64,000 nucleotides of DNA from Epiperipatus broadwayi (Eukaryota; Onychophora; Udeonychophora; Euonychophora; Peripatidae). The DNA is taken from positions 668,702-732,701 of the forward strand of contig JAQFVV010006473.1 in assembly GCA_028023455.1 (NCBI GenBank), given 5' to 3'. Within the stretch, counting starts at the first letter, position 1, and every line of letters starts with the position of its first letter. A program made the translations under genes and the position numbers. Positions 48,130 to 59,133 of the stretch are shown here, piece after piece. The notes beneath the pieces were generated by a model. It ran no database searches. It was not told the origin of the DNA and was given only the letters and a program-made list of their open reading frames with translations.

Positions 48130-48800
48130 AATTAAATATGCTAAATGTTAGAGAATTAAATTCAATCCCTAAAAATTTTCAAGCAATGAAATGGATAAAC
48201 ATTGTACACCACATGTATGTAGCTTAGTAGAAACAAAATTATATAATGCATCTCACATAGATCCTTTTTTTTATATTAATAGAGTCAGTTGCTCAGATTT
48301 TTTAAAAATGGCATTAACGTCCTCCGGAGGCACAAGGATGATTATTATTAGATCATATTCATTTAATTCATTTAGAATATTGTACACAGATGATCATTTA
48401 CTAATACTTACTATGCATCATAAGAGTATAAGCTTAAATATTACATTTATATATATTTGCATTAACCATAAAACAATAAATAGATTCATTGAAATAATAA
48501 ATTCATTATTTGCATCTTCTTCCTATTTTGCTGATGGGAGATTTTAAAAAGTCATACATTACATTTGTATTCAATGATTATATCTTATATTAATATTACA
48601 CAAAGGACTGGTGAGGGGTTTCTACCAAATAAAGCAATCTCATTTAACAATGGAAGCAACTCATCAATGATTGACTTAATTTTTATTTACCTTTACTACA
48701 TTACTCACTTAAAATCCAATTAGTTCCTATGTAATTCTCAGATCACTCTGCAATAATGACAATACTAGATCTGAATTACACATTACATCCAATACAAAAC
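48130..48800 (+). pseudogene. LINE AP-like endonuclease, decayed
   Basis: LNMLNVRELNS (about 48133-48165) is the decayed first motif, then SLVETKLYNASHIDPF in the 48191-48547 frame is the catalytic ETKL motif. GGTRMIII is followed by SLNITFIYI and the sequence up to FADGRF, the counterpart of the GDFN motif. In other registers come NNGSNSSMIDLIFIY (about 48645-48690) and SDHSAI (about 48740-48757), the final catalytic SDH. The order is complete but the reading frame changes at least twice. Confidence 0.72.
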
Positions 48801-49549
48801 AATAAAACAATAAAGATACTATTGCATACAAGAAGTACATTTGTATTCTGCCTAATCAAACTGACAGATAAACTATTCAACCCTGTACAAAGTTAAATAT
48901 CATTCTCACAAATAATTTCACACATTATAAATTATGTTACTAAATCTACTATCCTAGCTATAAGATTCTTAGACCTCATTGATAAATTGCAAAAAAGAAT
49001 TATGAAGAGTGCATCCACATCAGACAACAGTCAATTCATATTAAAATTAAAAAAAATTATAAATCAACATGTGATATCTAAAGGAATATATTTCTACTGC
49101 ATCAAAAAAAGACTCTTTCTCACACAATCACACACTTGACCAAGACAGTATATTAAATGTGTACAAGGTCAACCTCCTATTTCTGGGTACCTGTTTCCCT
49201 AGTTATTGTAGCACCTCTACTGTTCTAGTAATTGATAACATGGTTGTGAGTGGAGATAATGTACTAACTTCACTCCTATAAACATTTCAAAAGTAGATTA
49301 CAGAAAGAAAAATTTTTCAAAACATCATGTAATTATCTTGAAAAACAGATGAACAAGAATTGTTCAAACCATCCAAGCCTTCCAAGCATACCAAAATTTA
49401 TATTTGAACATGTAAGTCAATTCATCTCAAAATATCTTTCAGATATGGTTAATTTTCTATCAAAGGAAATGTATGAAATTCCCAATTTATATCCAATAGC
49501 AATTGCTACATTTGCACAAAAATATATATCACCATCCACAATGTAAAAT

Positions 49550-50230
49550 ATAAAACAAATATTCATGGGTCTACTAGGATAAAATTAATTGAAAAGGTAT
49601 TAAAAAACAAGTGTAGCCACATCTATTACCATTGTTGTCACAGTCAAAATTTGCTAAAAATGATCATCAACAGGAAAAGCAGCATCATTATTCAAGATAA
49701 TCCTTGACACAGTGTAAAATGTAAAGTATCACAGCCAATGGTAATACAGCTCAGCATTAAAACAGCTTTTGACTCTGTATCAATTGATATTCGCATACAA
49801 ACTATAAAGAATACTCACATATCTAATTCTATTTTATGTGTTACAAATTTACTTATAAATAGGGAAATACATATTAACTTTAAATGGTAAAATGTGCCCC
49901 TTATTTAACCCAAATCAAGCAATACTTCAAGGATCACCACTTATGGCTTTATTATTTACAACTTACACAAACCAATTTATTAGCAACATAGAAAACCTCA
50001 CTCAGGCACCTATATTTCCACATTGGGTTGTAGTATAACCTGCGTAGCATACATGGATGATATTACAGTCTTCCTTACAATTAAAAAAGAAATTCTGATA
50101 TTAGTAAAAATCATGAAAGAATTTACCAACTTCCATAAACTTAAATTCAATCTTGAAAAATTATGAGCATGGTACATATACACAGATAAATTATATATAG
50201 GCACATGTTTTGACTTAGCAATTACATATT
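49550..50230 (+). pseudogene. LINE reverse transcriptase, decayed
   Basis: Motif A appears as SIKTAFDSVSIDI (about 49750-49790), motif B as AILQGSPLMALLFTTYTNQF (about 49920-49980), and motif C as AYMDDITVFL (about 50049-50078, YMDD box). ITYLGFSFYLK follows (50222-50250). Several frameshifts and at least three in-frame stops lie between them. The catalytic Asp residues are still readable. The jockey-type order and spacing match the endonuclease upstream, so they belong to one element. Confidence 0.75.
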
Positions 50231-51110
50231 TGGGTTTTTCTTTCTATCTGAAAGATAATTTGTTGTGGCAATCAACAGAACACCTAATATCACCACTTTC
50301 AAAGGTATTCCTCTCATTCTATTCTAAAGTAGCTTTTATCAACATGCTAATTATCACATTATAACATACTACTTACCTATCATAAACTCATTCATTTCAA
50401 ATGTTTATTCACAGTGAAGAATGTTCTTATGGAAAAAGAAAACAGTTTCAATTTCACTCAGACAATTACAGTTTCATAATGATTAAATGGATTAGAACTA
50501 CATTCAATTTATGTTTATACAATCCAAAAATCTATTAACATTATGTCAGCCATGATAAAATTATTTCCATATCTGAAGATGATAGTTAAGGTAACATGAA
50601 CAAAAATGTGTATTTAATATATACACATCTTCAAATAATTCTAGCATTGAAAAACCTATATATAAATAAAGGAGCTAACTCTTCAATGCTTCGCATTAAT
50701 AATAGGAAACTGTTATCCAAGGCTTAAGTATTGGACTCTTGAGCCAAAATATTTCGATTGTGCAGTCTTTGCCTACATTGTATTTTTTGAGGTATAAGAG
50801 ATCAAAACAACTATTTTTTATGTGTAGCAGCCTACAAGATATTCAGTCATACATCACAAAAATAATAGTACAATTCAATTGATAATTAACTATTGTCCAT
50901 TATACTCTATGGTGCACAAGATATTTATTTCTTTGCAACTATAATTCAAAAACATACATGAACACATTTAAAAAGAAATTAGACACAATTAAACAGTGAG
51001 AGAAAAATTACTTTTCCAGATATATTTGCGGCTCCATGGTCACTTATTTATCAGTTCTATAAACTATAGTGAGATGTTCTAACTATAATTTCTCAATATT
51101 TTTTAATTGT

Positions 51111-51749
51111 CTGATATATTCGTAACAATTTTGTATGTTTAATAGTATGTACTGGTTATTATTTCTAATTCTAACAAATTGTACAGATATTAAATATTTT
51201 ACATTGTTTTTCCCATTTCTATTGTAAAATACTAAGTTTCTTTTATCAAAATTTCCGTTGAAACAAAAATTAAAAAGCCAAGAAGAACGAGTTTTTGTTT
51301 TTATTTAAATTCAAATTAAAATCCCATTATCAAACTTATATTACGTTTTGATGCATTTGTTATAAAATTATCTAAAAATCTAATGCAAAATCATTATTTT
51401 AAATATTATAACCAAATCTAAAGAGGTAAAAAATTATTTAATATCTGCTTATACTTTAATGGACCAGCTTTTTTATTACTAATTAATAATTACATTTTCT
51501 TTCATTACATTTTGTAGCATTTCTATAATATGAATATACCTATCAAATAAAAAGTGTAGATAATGTATCGATTTATAAATAAATGTATTAATTAAAATAA
51601 AATAAAAAATAGATGAATGTATAATATCAAAAACAAGCAGCTAATTTCAATCAAACTTTCTTCAAATTGACAATATATTTGGGGTAATTATATATATATA
51701 TATTCAAATGGTTTGAAAATTTGGGGTAATTATATATATAACCAAAGGG

Positions 51750-51798
<49 letters not shown>

Positions 51799-53226
51799 TG
51801 GTTTGAAAACAAAGGTTATATTCATAGTGATTTTTTATTCTTAGGGTTTAGCATTGATTCATCTATGACTAAAAATAATCTACTCAATACAATCATTGAT
51901 ATCACTTTTTCTGTAGTGGAATTGCATAATAAAACTGGTCTTCAAATCAAGGGAAACAATTTTCTAGCCCTATATATTGATAGAAGCTAAATAATTTTGA
52001 ATGTAATACATCACTACCATATATTAAATCTACAGGGAACAAAACAAAATATATACTTTCTTTTTTAAGATAATAAAAAATGGTTTCACAGAACGTTGAT
52101 TTATCTCTTCAAATGTAAATTATTCAAAACTTAATCAAAAATCTTCTCACTCTCATCTATTCTAAATATCACCATCATCATATAATATACAAATTATTTA
52201 AAAAAATTATAATTTGATTTTTTTAGATGCATACATTACTTTTATTATATTAAATAAAAGTTATAGTGACTGTGATTAGCAAATAACTATACATTTTTTT
52301 ATATTTTAATTCACTATTTAAGACCTCCTTTTAAAGCATCAAACGTCTGCCTTCAAATCCTATATTTTATTATTTGTCCATGCAAAAATGTCATATGCTA
52401 TCGTTAATCATTAATTATATACTAACCATTAGAGAATCATTCAGGATTTGTCTTTTTCCTGCATTAATGAATAACTTATTAATTTTTCCAGTTTGGATTT
52501 GCACAAAATAATATTCAAGAAAATTACTTTTTTCAGTACCATAATTAGAATAAAAATTCATTTTGGTAATTTTAACATTCTATAACTATTAAAATTTAAC
52601 ATGAGTAACACTGTTTTATTAAATGAATGTTAATTTTCTTTTGCAATATTATGGAAAATAAATTTTTAATTTTTTCTGCCACTATAATTTTATCATCAGA
52701 GAATATTAATCAGTCATCTATATAACAGTGTGTTTTTGTGTGATTTTTAAACATATATTTTTATGATGATCCTTACACATCTCTTGCATAAAATCAATCA
52801 TTAAAAGTAGCTATTAAAGTGCATAAAACCAATATGCTCAATGCCATTCAGCCATCATTTACTGTTTTTATTTATTTTCCAATTTAAGACTATAAGAAAA
52901 AGATATTGGTGTAGTAACACCTATTCAACAATGAACAAAGGCTTCTATCTGTGAATATACAAAATATAATCTTGGAGAACAGACACAAATAATATAAACA
53001 CAGATATTATTGACAAAAACAACATTATTAGTCTTTATTGACACATCTAATTCCAGTTCAAAAATATCTACTTTGGTTTCACAATGAGTTTAGTGAAATG
53101 TAATTTAATCTCATTTGATTTGATAAACTGCCTTTCAGAAAAGAATCATGTCTATTATTTATATATTCAAATAATACTTTTTCTTTATATAAGAAATAAT
53201 ACCTAGTCTATGATATAATTTGACTT

Positions 53227-53227
<1 letters not shown>
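51111..53227. other. AT-rich spacer
   Basis: No gene supported. It contains the TA-rich foldback at 51675-51806. Confidence 0.45.
51675..51806. repeat. TA-rich foldback with duplicated flank
   Basis: ATTTGGGGTAATTATATATATA occurs twice in near-identical form (51675 and 51717 regions, with one base differing). ACCAAAGGGATATATA (51741-51756) pairs with TATATCCCTTTGGT (51788-51803). The GGG/CCC arms bracket a TA run, so this is a microsatellite expanded inside an inverted repeat. Confidence 0.7.

Positions 53228-53290
<63 letters not shown>
53228..53290. repeat. (TA)n at LTR element insertion site
   Basis: A 63-bp TA array directly abutting the 5' LTR. The element inserted into, or next to, a TA microsatellite. 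Confidence 0.9.
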
Positions 53291-53293
<3 letters not shown>

Positions 53294-55150
53294 AGGAGTA
53301 TATATATATACCCATACATACATGTAATCAATATGTATAAATTATATTTGCATTATTATTATACTTATGAAAATAAATATATAACTTGTTAAGTTACTAT
53401 TTTTCATTCTTTAAAATGAAAAATGACATTGTTGACAAAAGACTGTTGACAAGGTGATAAATGACCTCTGGGTTCACAGTTTATCGAATTAAAGGAAATG
53501 AAATTAACTTAGTGTTTTAATATCCAATTGTTATTGCAACAATGAGAATGCATATGCTTCAGTGAGCTGATGGAGCGAGATATTATATATTAATTCTATT
53601 CTTGTTGTTAGAAGACTAAGGATTCTATTTTTATCAGCTATATTCTCATAAAAACTTCTACTATGTTTGATTTCAAAGAATAGTGTAAGTTGAAGTTTGT
53701 ATTTTGAACAATTGAATACTCATTAGAAGAAATTTCTTATATTTGTTCAAAGAAAGTAATCTAAATATATATTTTGTGTTCTATAAAAAAATTGTTTGAA
53801 TTACGTTTTAAAATCTAAACAGCGTCTTAAAAAAAGAACATGTTTATAAAAACTTCATTCAAATTTAATGTACTTTACATTATAAAGAAAATGCAAAGTG
53901 GCTAGAACACAAATATTCATCATGGGATAGATAAAATGCACTTGCCTAATCAAATATATATGTGGGAATAACATCATTTGCTGAATGCCTTAAAATTATA
54001 AAGAAATTAGATCTTCAAAATGGAATTATGAATGCCTTAAAATTATAAAAATTAGATCTTCAAAGTGGAATTATAAATGTTAATGAAGGAACTTTGTATT
54101 AAGAAGTTGAATATAAAGAGGAAACTAAATGTCAACTTAGGATATCCTAATATTATTCTCTTTAATGTTTAACAACAAAGAAATCAAAAAACTGCATCTT
54201 CAAAGGATTTTCATTCACGAGCAACATTAACTTTTGTAAATATCATTTAAGATTTTTGAAAATTATAATTAGGAAAGTTAATTTCATTTTCTTTATCATT
54301 GTATTCATTTTATTATAAAAATGAATAATAAGAGAGAATTAATAATTTAGAATATTTTTGTTTTTATTTATGATTAATAAAGATTTAAATATCGGTTAAT
54401 AAATGTTAATTTTGGGAACGGGATAATGTGAACTTGGAGGTAAGAGATTAAATTATTTTTAAATCCACATATTATTATTTTCTCTGACATGACACTACGT
54501 TGTTTATACTAATCTAAATAGTTTAATAACAGTAATGTATGATAAATGAATAAATGATTAACATTGTTGTGAAGTATATATTTTTATATTAATAAATATA
54601 AATTACAGACAATCATTTCAACAAATGAAGATATTATATACAAATGATTGGATTATTATTTGTATAACCCAATTATTGTAAAATAATGGTAATATAAATG
54701 TCTAAATATTAGGATACTTATATTCTATATACATTGTAAAATCACGTAGTGTTATAGGTTTAGAAAATATATCTACCATAAGCAAAGAGAATATTTATAT
54801 TTTTAATATAAGGAGGTAGATATATAAATATTTATTTTTATATATTATAAAATTTAAATTATTTAATTGTTAAATAAATAATTATGTTTTTCATATTTAA
54901 TGAAGTCTTTAAATTTTGCCTGAGTTCGAAATCTGAGCATAATGGTAAAGTTAATTAAGGTGAAAATTGATTTGATGTGGTTTAGATATAATAATTTTTT
55001 TAATAATAAATTAGTTATTGGGAACAAATATAGTCTTATATCAAAATTAAATCACATCATTCGTGGCATCCTATATGAAGACCTTAAATCTGACTGTAGT
55101 TTAATGCGACCGCCTTAACTTATCTTGTTGAGAGGGGGCATACCATTACA
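53291..55150 (+). repeat. 5' LTR
   Basis: 1,860 bp, matched base for base over most of its length by 59134-61070. It starts TGTAGGAGTATA and ends CCATTACA before the PBS. It contains a tandem duplication of about 45 bp (53983-54029 and 54030-54073; GAATGCCTTAAAATTATAAA…), also present in the 3' LTR and therefore older than the insertion. It lacks about 93 bp found in the 3' LTR at 60759-60851. No polyadenylation or TATA signal can be singled out in such AT-rich sequence. Confidence 0.9.
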
Positions 55151-55152
55151 TA

Positions 55153-55170
55153 TGGCGCACACAACTAGGG
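55153..55170 (+). other. Candidate primer-binding site
   Basis: TGGCGCACACAACTAGGG starts 2 bases after the LTR end. Retrotransposon PBSs begin TGG, complementary to the tRNA CCA end, and TGGCGC is shared with many Lys-tRNA-primed elements. The specific tRNA cannot be fixed by eye. Confidence 0.65.
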
Positions 55171-55507
55171 CCTTGAATCATAGATTCCATATCATTATTA
55201 TATTGAATCATAGATTTTATATTGTTTGTATAGCGATACAGAACATTGAGGGAGAAATAGTATTAATAATAGTCTCATATTAAATGTGTTGTAAAATAGT
55301 TGGTAATAAAATAATGGAGACTTTGAAAATTAAATAAGTAAAATTTAAATGAATAGATCACTCGCTTAAAAATATAATTTTAAAATTAGGCATTAGATTA
55401 AGAACACACATATATATCTTGAAAAGAGAAAGGCATCACATTAATATCCTATGATAAATAATATATTATCGTACAAATAAAGTTATAGTTAAGATAAAGA
55501 TAGTTTT

Positions 55508-56600
55508 ATGATTACAAGAAGTAAGTATAAAATATTTTCTTCTAATACTAATAATATAGAAATGCAAACTGAGATACTTAGTTCAGATATAGCTGATGAT
55601 ACTATGAATAGTACTAATGAACAAATAAATATAGGTGTGTCTAAGAGTAATTTTATATTAGATACTCATGTTCCAGAAATTATGGATATTGTTGACAAAC
55701 CTATAGAAAGTAAAACCAGTGATAATCCATCATTAAGTCAAATGATGTTAATGATGCAACAAATGATGGAGAATTTAAATACGAACATAGATACAATAAT
55801 GGAAAATATGCATACTCAGATGGAAAATTTGAAAGTAGATTTGTCTACAAATATCAATACCAAGATGGAAAGTGTGAAAGTAGATTGTCTACAAATATCG
55901 ATACCAAGATGAAAAGTGTGAAAGTAGATTTGTCTACAAATATTGATACCAAGATGGAAAGTATGAATACCAAAATGGAAAGTGTGAAAGTAGATATTAC
56001 AAATGAATTATCAATAAAATTAGATAATATAAAAATAGATTGAAGGACGAGGTATCACAAGTACAAACAAATATGAATAATGAAATTCAAAAAATTCAAA
56101 AGGTTATTGAAGAAACAGATCTTAAGTGTCAAAAAAGATTTTTTGAATTTGAAACAAAGCTAGAAAATAAAGTAGAAAACAAATTTTTAGAAATAAAAAC
56201 TGTATACAATCATCTCCAAATTGATATGTATAAAATCCAAGAAGAGACTGAAAAGGTTTTAGATGAGAAAATAAAAGATGTCCACATAGAAATTAATAAC
56301 CAAGACAAGAAAATTCAGTCTATGGAAAAAGATTTTCAGTGTTTAAATGTGAAGCAAAATTTGATTGATTCAGACGTAAAGTTAAATAAAGATAATATTG
56401 AAATATTATTAGAGAATCAATCGGAGATATTTAATCAATTGGAAAATAAAAATATTACCGTAGATCAAACCATAAAAGTTTTGAAGGATGAGTTTGAGAA
56501 AGAAAGAAAAATAATGATGGAAAATTATACCCAAGCTTGTAAAAAGATTAAATTATCTAATATCAAGACACTACTTCAAATAAATTTAATCAAATATTAG
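55508..56600 (+). pseudogene. gag N-terminal coiled-coil region, frameshifted
   Basis: Starts ATG at 55508. Frame 1 (55508-55912) has an acidic N-terminus (residues 1-75), a Met/Gln-rich stretch (MMLMMQQMMENLN near 79-92), then repeats of about 16-17 codons of the type MESVKVDLSTNINTK encoded by tandem DNA repeats (about 55811-56040). A one-base deletion at about 55885 (GATTG for GATTTG, seen by comparison with neighbouring repeat units) causes the frame change. A second change at about 56040 leads into a 186-residue frame (56040-56600) that is heptad-like, rich in Glu, Lys, Ile and Asn, and predicted to be a long coiled coil. A third change near 56585 leads into the next gag frame. Such N-terminal coiled coils support Gag multimerisation. 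Whether the repeats add a variable-length stalk is inference. Confidence 0.75.
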
Positions 56601-57564
56601 AACTATTAATAGGATAAGGGAAGATCCAAATAAAAAGGAACATCAAGACGAAATAGTGATTGAGATGGAAAACATGCAAAGGGAACAAAATAATGAGGAT
56701 AATATTAGTTATTTTATAGGAGACTTTGTTCACCATCACAATCAACAATCATCTATAAATCTGCAAAAAGAAAATGTTAGCAATACAAATCACGTATTAC
56801 AATCTAATGTAAATCCATTTGTAAAATTAAAACATTTTCAAGGGTTTACAAATGAAGCTCCAATAGAGCATCTAAAGAGTTTACATTTATATTTTTCAGT
56901 AAATACTAAGTTGACAGAAGGTGAAAAATTGATAGTAGCATACAGTAATCTACAAGGTGATCCTTTATCATAGTGGGAATCATTATTCCAAATACCTAAA
57001 ACTTTTGAAGAATATCAAACATTATTGATAAAGAATTTTTGGAATAATGATCGTCAAGAATCACTGTTGTATCAAATACTTCAGGAAAAGTATAAAAGTA
57101 TGCCAGGTGAAACTCTTACTAAATTTTTTAGAAGACAGGTATCAAAACTGAAAACCCTTGATACTTATCATTTTAGCCAAAATCAAATTATTCGTATTGT
57201 AAAACATAACTTACCTATGAAAATTGAGCAGTCTTTATTATTTTCTAATGCACAAAATATCGAACAAATTATAGATATTTTAAATAATATTGACTCAAAT
57301 AATCAAAATGTTAATCAAAATTATTTTGAAAGAAAGAAAGAAAATATTCAAGTAAATGCTATTAATTATAAAAAAAGAAAACATAAGACTTTTAATCATT
57401 CACAAAGTAAAACAATGAAGAGTGATAATAATGCAGATGTTAAATTAAGTTCTGATACATGTCAAATTTCAGAAATTAAGAGTATATCATCTACTAGTGG
57501 ATTGAATAAAGGTAAAATAGGGTATAATAAAAATGTCCCCAAAACAGCAGCAAAATTAAATTAA
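56592..57564 (+). pseudogene. gag capsid-like region
   Basis: One register from about 56592 to 57564 with a single internal TAG at 56971-56973, between GDPLS and WESLF. Ordered features typical of retrotransposon capsid: KLKHFQGFTNEAPIEHLKSL, EKLIVAYSNLQGDPLS-stop-WESL (the region equivalent to AxxWxxL), YQTLLIKNFWN, ESLLYQILQEKYK, GETLTKFFRRQV, and IIRIVKHNLPMKIEQSLLFS. The C-terminus is Lys/Asn/Ser-rich (KKRKHKTFNHSQSK). I see no CCHC zinc knuckle. It builds the particle that packages element RNA. The single stop could be a sequencing or late mutation. Confidence 0.82.
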
Positions 57565-57611
57565 AGTGGGTCTTTGGAAATAGTTTCTCTCCTCAAAGAC
57601 CCATATTTAAA

Positions 57612-58191
57612 ATGAGGAACAAAAATAAAATTGTAGTTAAACAAATCACCAACATAATATGTTCAGAGGAAGATGATGAACCCAAGTATGCTGTTAAAAA
57701 TTGTCCATTAATTAATATTATGTTTGAAGATTTGCAAATTAGAGCCTTATTAGATAGTGGTAGCCAAATATCTGTAATATCTGAGGAGTTTTATAAAAGG
57801 TTGATGGATAAAAATCCACATATTAAAACCTTACCTCTAAAATCAGTACAGATTACCCTAGCTAATAATAAAAGGGCAAAATTAATTCAAAAGCAAATCT
57901 GGATCAAATTAACTATTAAATAAAACATGTATTTATCATGTATTTTTGATATTAACTGGACTTATTCATGAAATGATATTGGGAGTAGATTTCTTACATC
58001 TGAACAAATGTCTAATTGACTTTAAAAATAAAATAGTTAATGTAGGTGATGAAGTTTTAAAGATGATATTATCTCCAGAGTATGATTTATTTGAAATTGG
58101 TTGTATGATTTCAAACGGATCAGAAACACTTGTAAAATCAAAAATTATTGAATCAAATTTGATTGATGGTAATAATGTTAATAAATTATAA
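57612..58191 (+). pseudogene. Retroviral-type aspartic protease, frameshifted
   Basis: Frame 1 (57612-57923, open upstream to about 57555) contains ALLDSGSQISVISEEFYKRL, with catalytic triad DSG at residues 48-50 of the ATG-started frame. Frame 2 (57946-58191) contains MILGVDFL at about 10-17, the ILG motif that packs under the active site in retropepsins. A one- or two-base indel near 57925-57945 splits them. The protease would cleave Gag. Its frame lies −1 relative to gag and the two overlap around 57555-57564, so the ancestor may have used −1 frameshifting; no canonical slippery heptamer is evident. Only about 80 residues follow the DSG frame and there is no RT after it. Confidence 0.8.
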
Positions 58192-59133
58192 TTTATTCAT
58201 ATATTAAAGCCCTATAGAGGAAAAATATAATAATTGTCTTAGATAAACAATTAGCATGAGTTTTGTAATACCTAAATTATGTAGTAATTATTAGGATTAT
58301 AGGGAGAAAATGTAAAGAATTAAGATATGAAAGAGAAGGAAATACAATATATAATTGTGTCTAACTATGATGAATCATATCATCAATGTGGAAATGGAAG
58401 ACTGGTTACTTATAGGTTGGCAAGTTCACAAATGAATTCCAACTAATATATTTATTGGATGCTAAAGATAATCTAGTAAGTCTCAAAAACTAAGGAGCAG
58501 GATTAGCACCTTTAAATAAGTTTGTGTATGTTCATTTATTAGATGTTAGTGATAATCTAGTAAGTCTCAATAAGGAGCAGGATTGGCATTTCAAATTGAT
58601 TTATACATAAAACACTTATGAACAAACTAATTAAAACTTAGTTATAGAATAATCAGGTTTTCTACCATATAATTATTTTGATATACCATTTCAAATACTT
58701 AGTATATTAATAACGATACATTATATAAAAATTAATAGAAAGAAGTGAATAAAAAATAATCTAGATAATGATTTTTGTATACTAAAGTATTACATTATTT
58801 AACTTTAATAGATAATAATTTTGAAAGAAAATAGTCAGTATATTTAATATATATCAGTATATTTAATCTATGATTTGATTAAAAATTACTATATTAGATA
58901 TACCATATTTAAGACATTAAAAAAAAGAACACAATTGCCCATAAAACAATTTAATTATTATTAAATATAATAATTAATAATATTTTTTTCTCTAATAATT
59001 GATAAAGAATTTAAGATTTTCAATCGAGGGAAAAATAAAAAATTTATGAATTGTAATGATGCATAAATGATAATAAAGATGAAGAATTAAAATAAAATGT
59101 TAGTTTATTTTAATTTTCTTAGTCGAGGGGAAA
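58192..59133 (+). other. Non-coding 3' internal region replacing pol
   Basis: About 940 bp with no RT, RNase H or integrase motif in any frame. It contains a direct duplication: GATAATCTAGTAAGTCTCAA and AAGGAGCAGGATT.GCA at about 58460-58520 and again at 58545-58590. Immediately before the 3' LTR it becomes purine-rich (PPT GAGGGGAAA). The position corresponds to where pol sits in an autonomous element. Confidence 0.7.

Larger units (their letters stand above)
46740..51110 (+). mobile_element. Decayed jockey-like LINE
   Basis: An ordered series of LINE parts on the + strand: an ORF1 zinc knuckle (47248-47526), an AP-like endonuclease (about 48130-48800), RT (about 49550-50230) and a C-terminal Cys-rich segment (about 50760-50840; CSLCLHC…FLCV, like the LCxxC…H…C zinc motif found at the end of many LINE ORF2s). 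The order gag, EN, RT is that of jockey/CR1-group LINEs. Numerous stops and frameshifts; no poly(A) end or TSD recognised. Confidence 0.75.
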
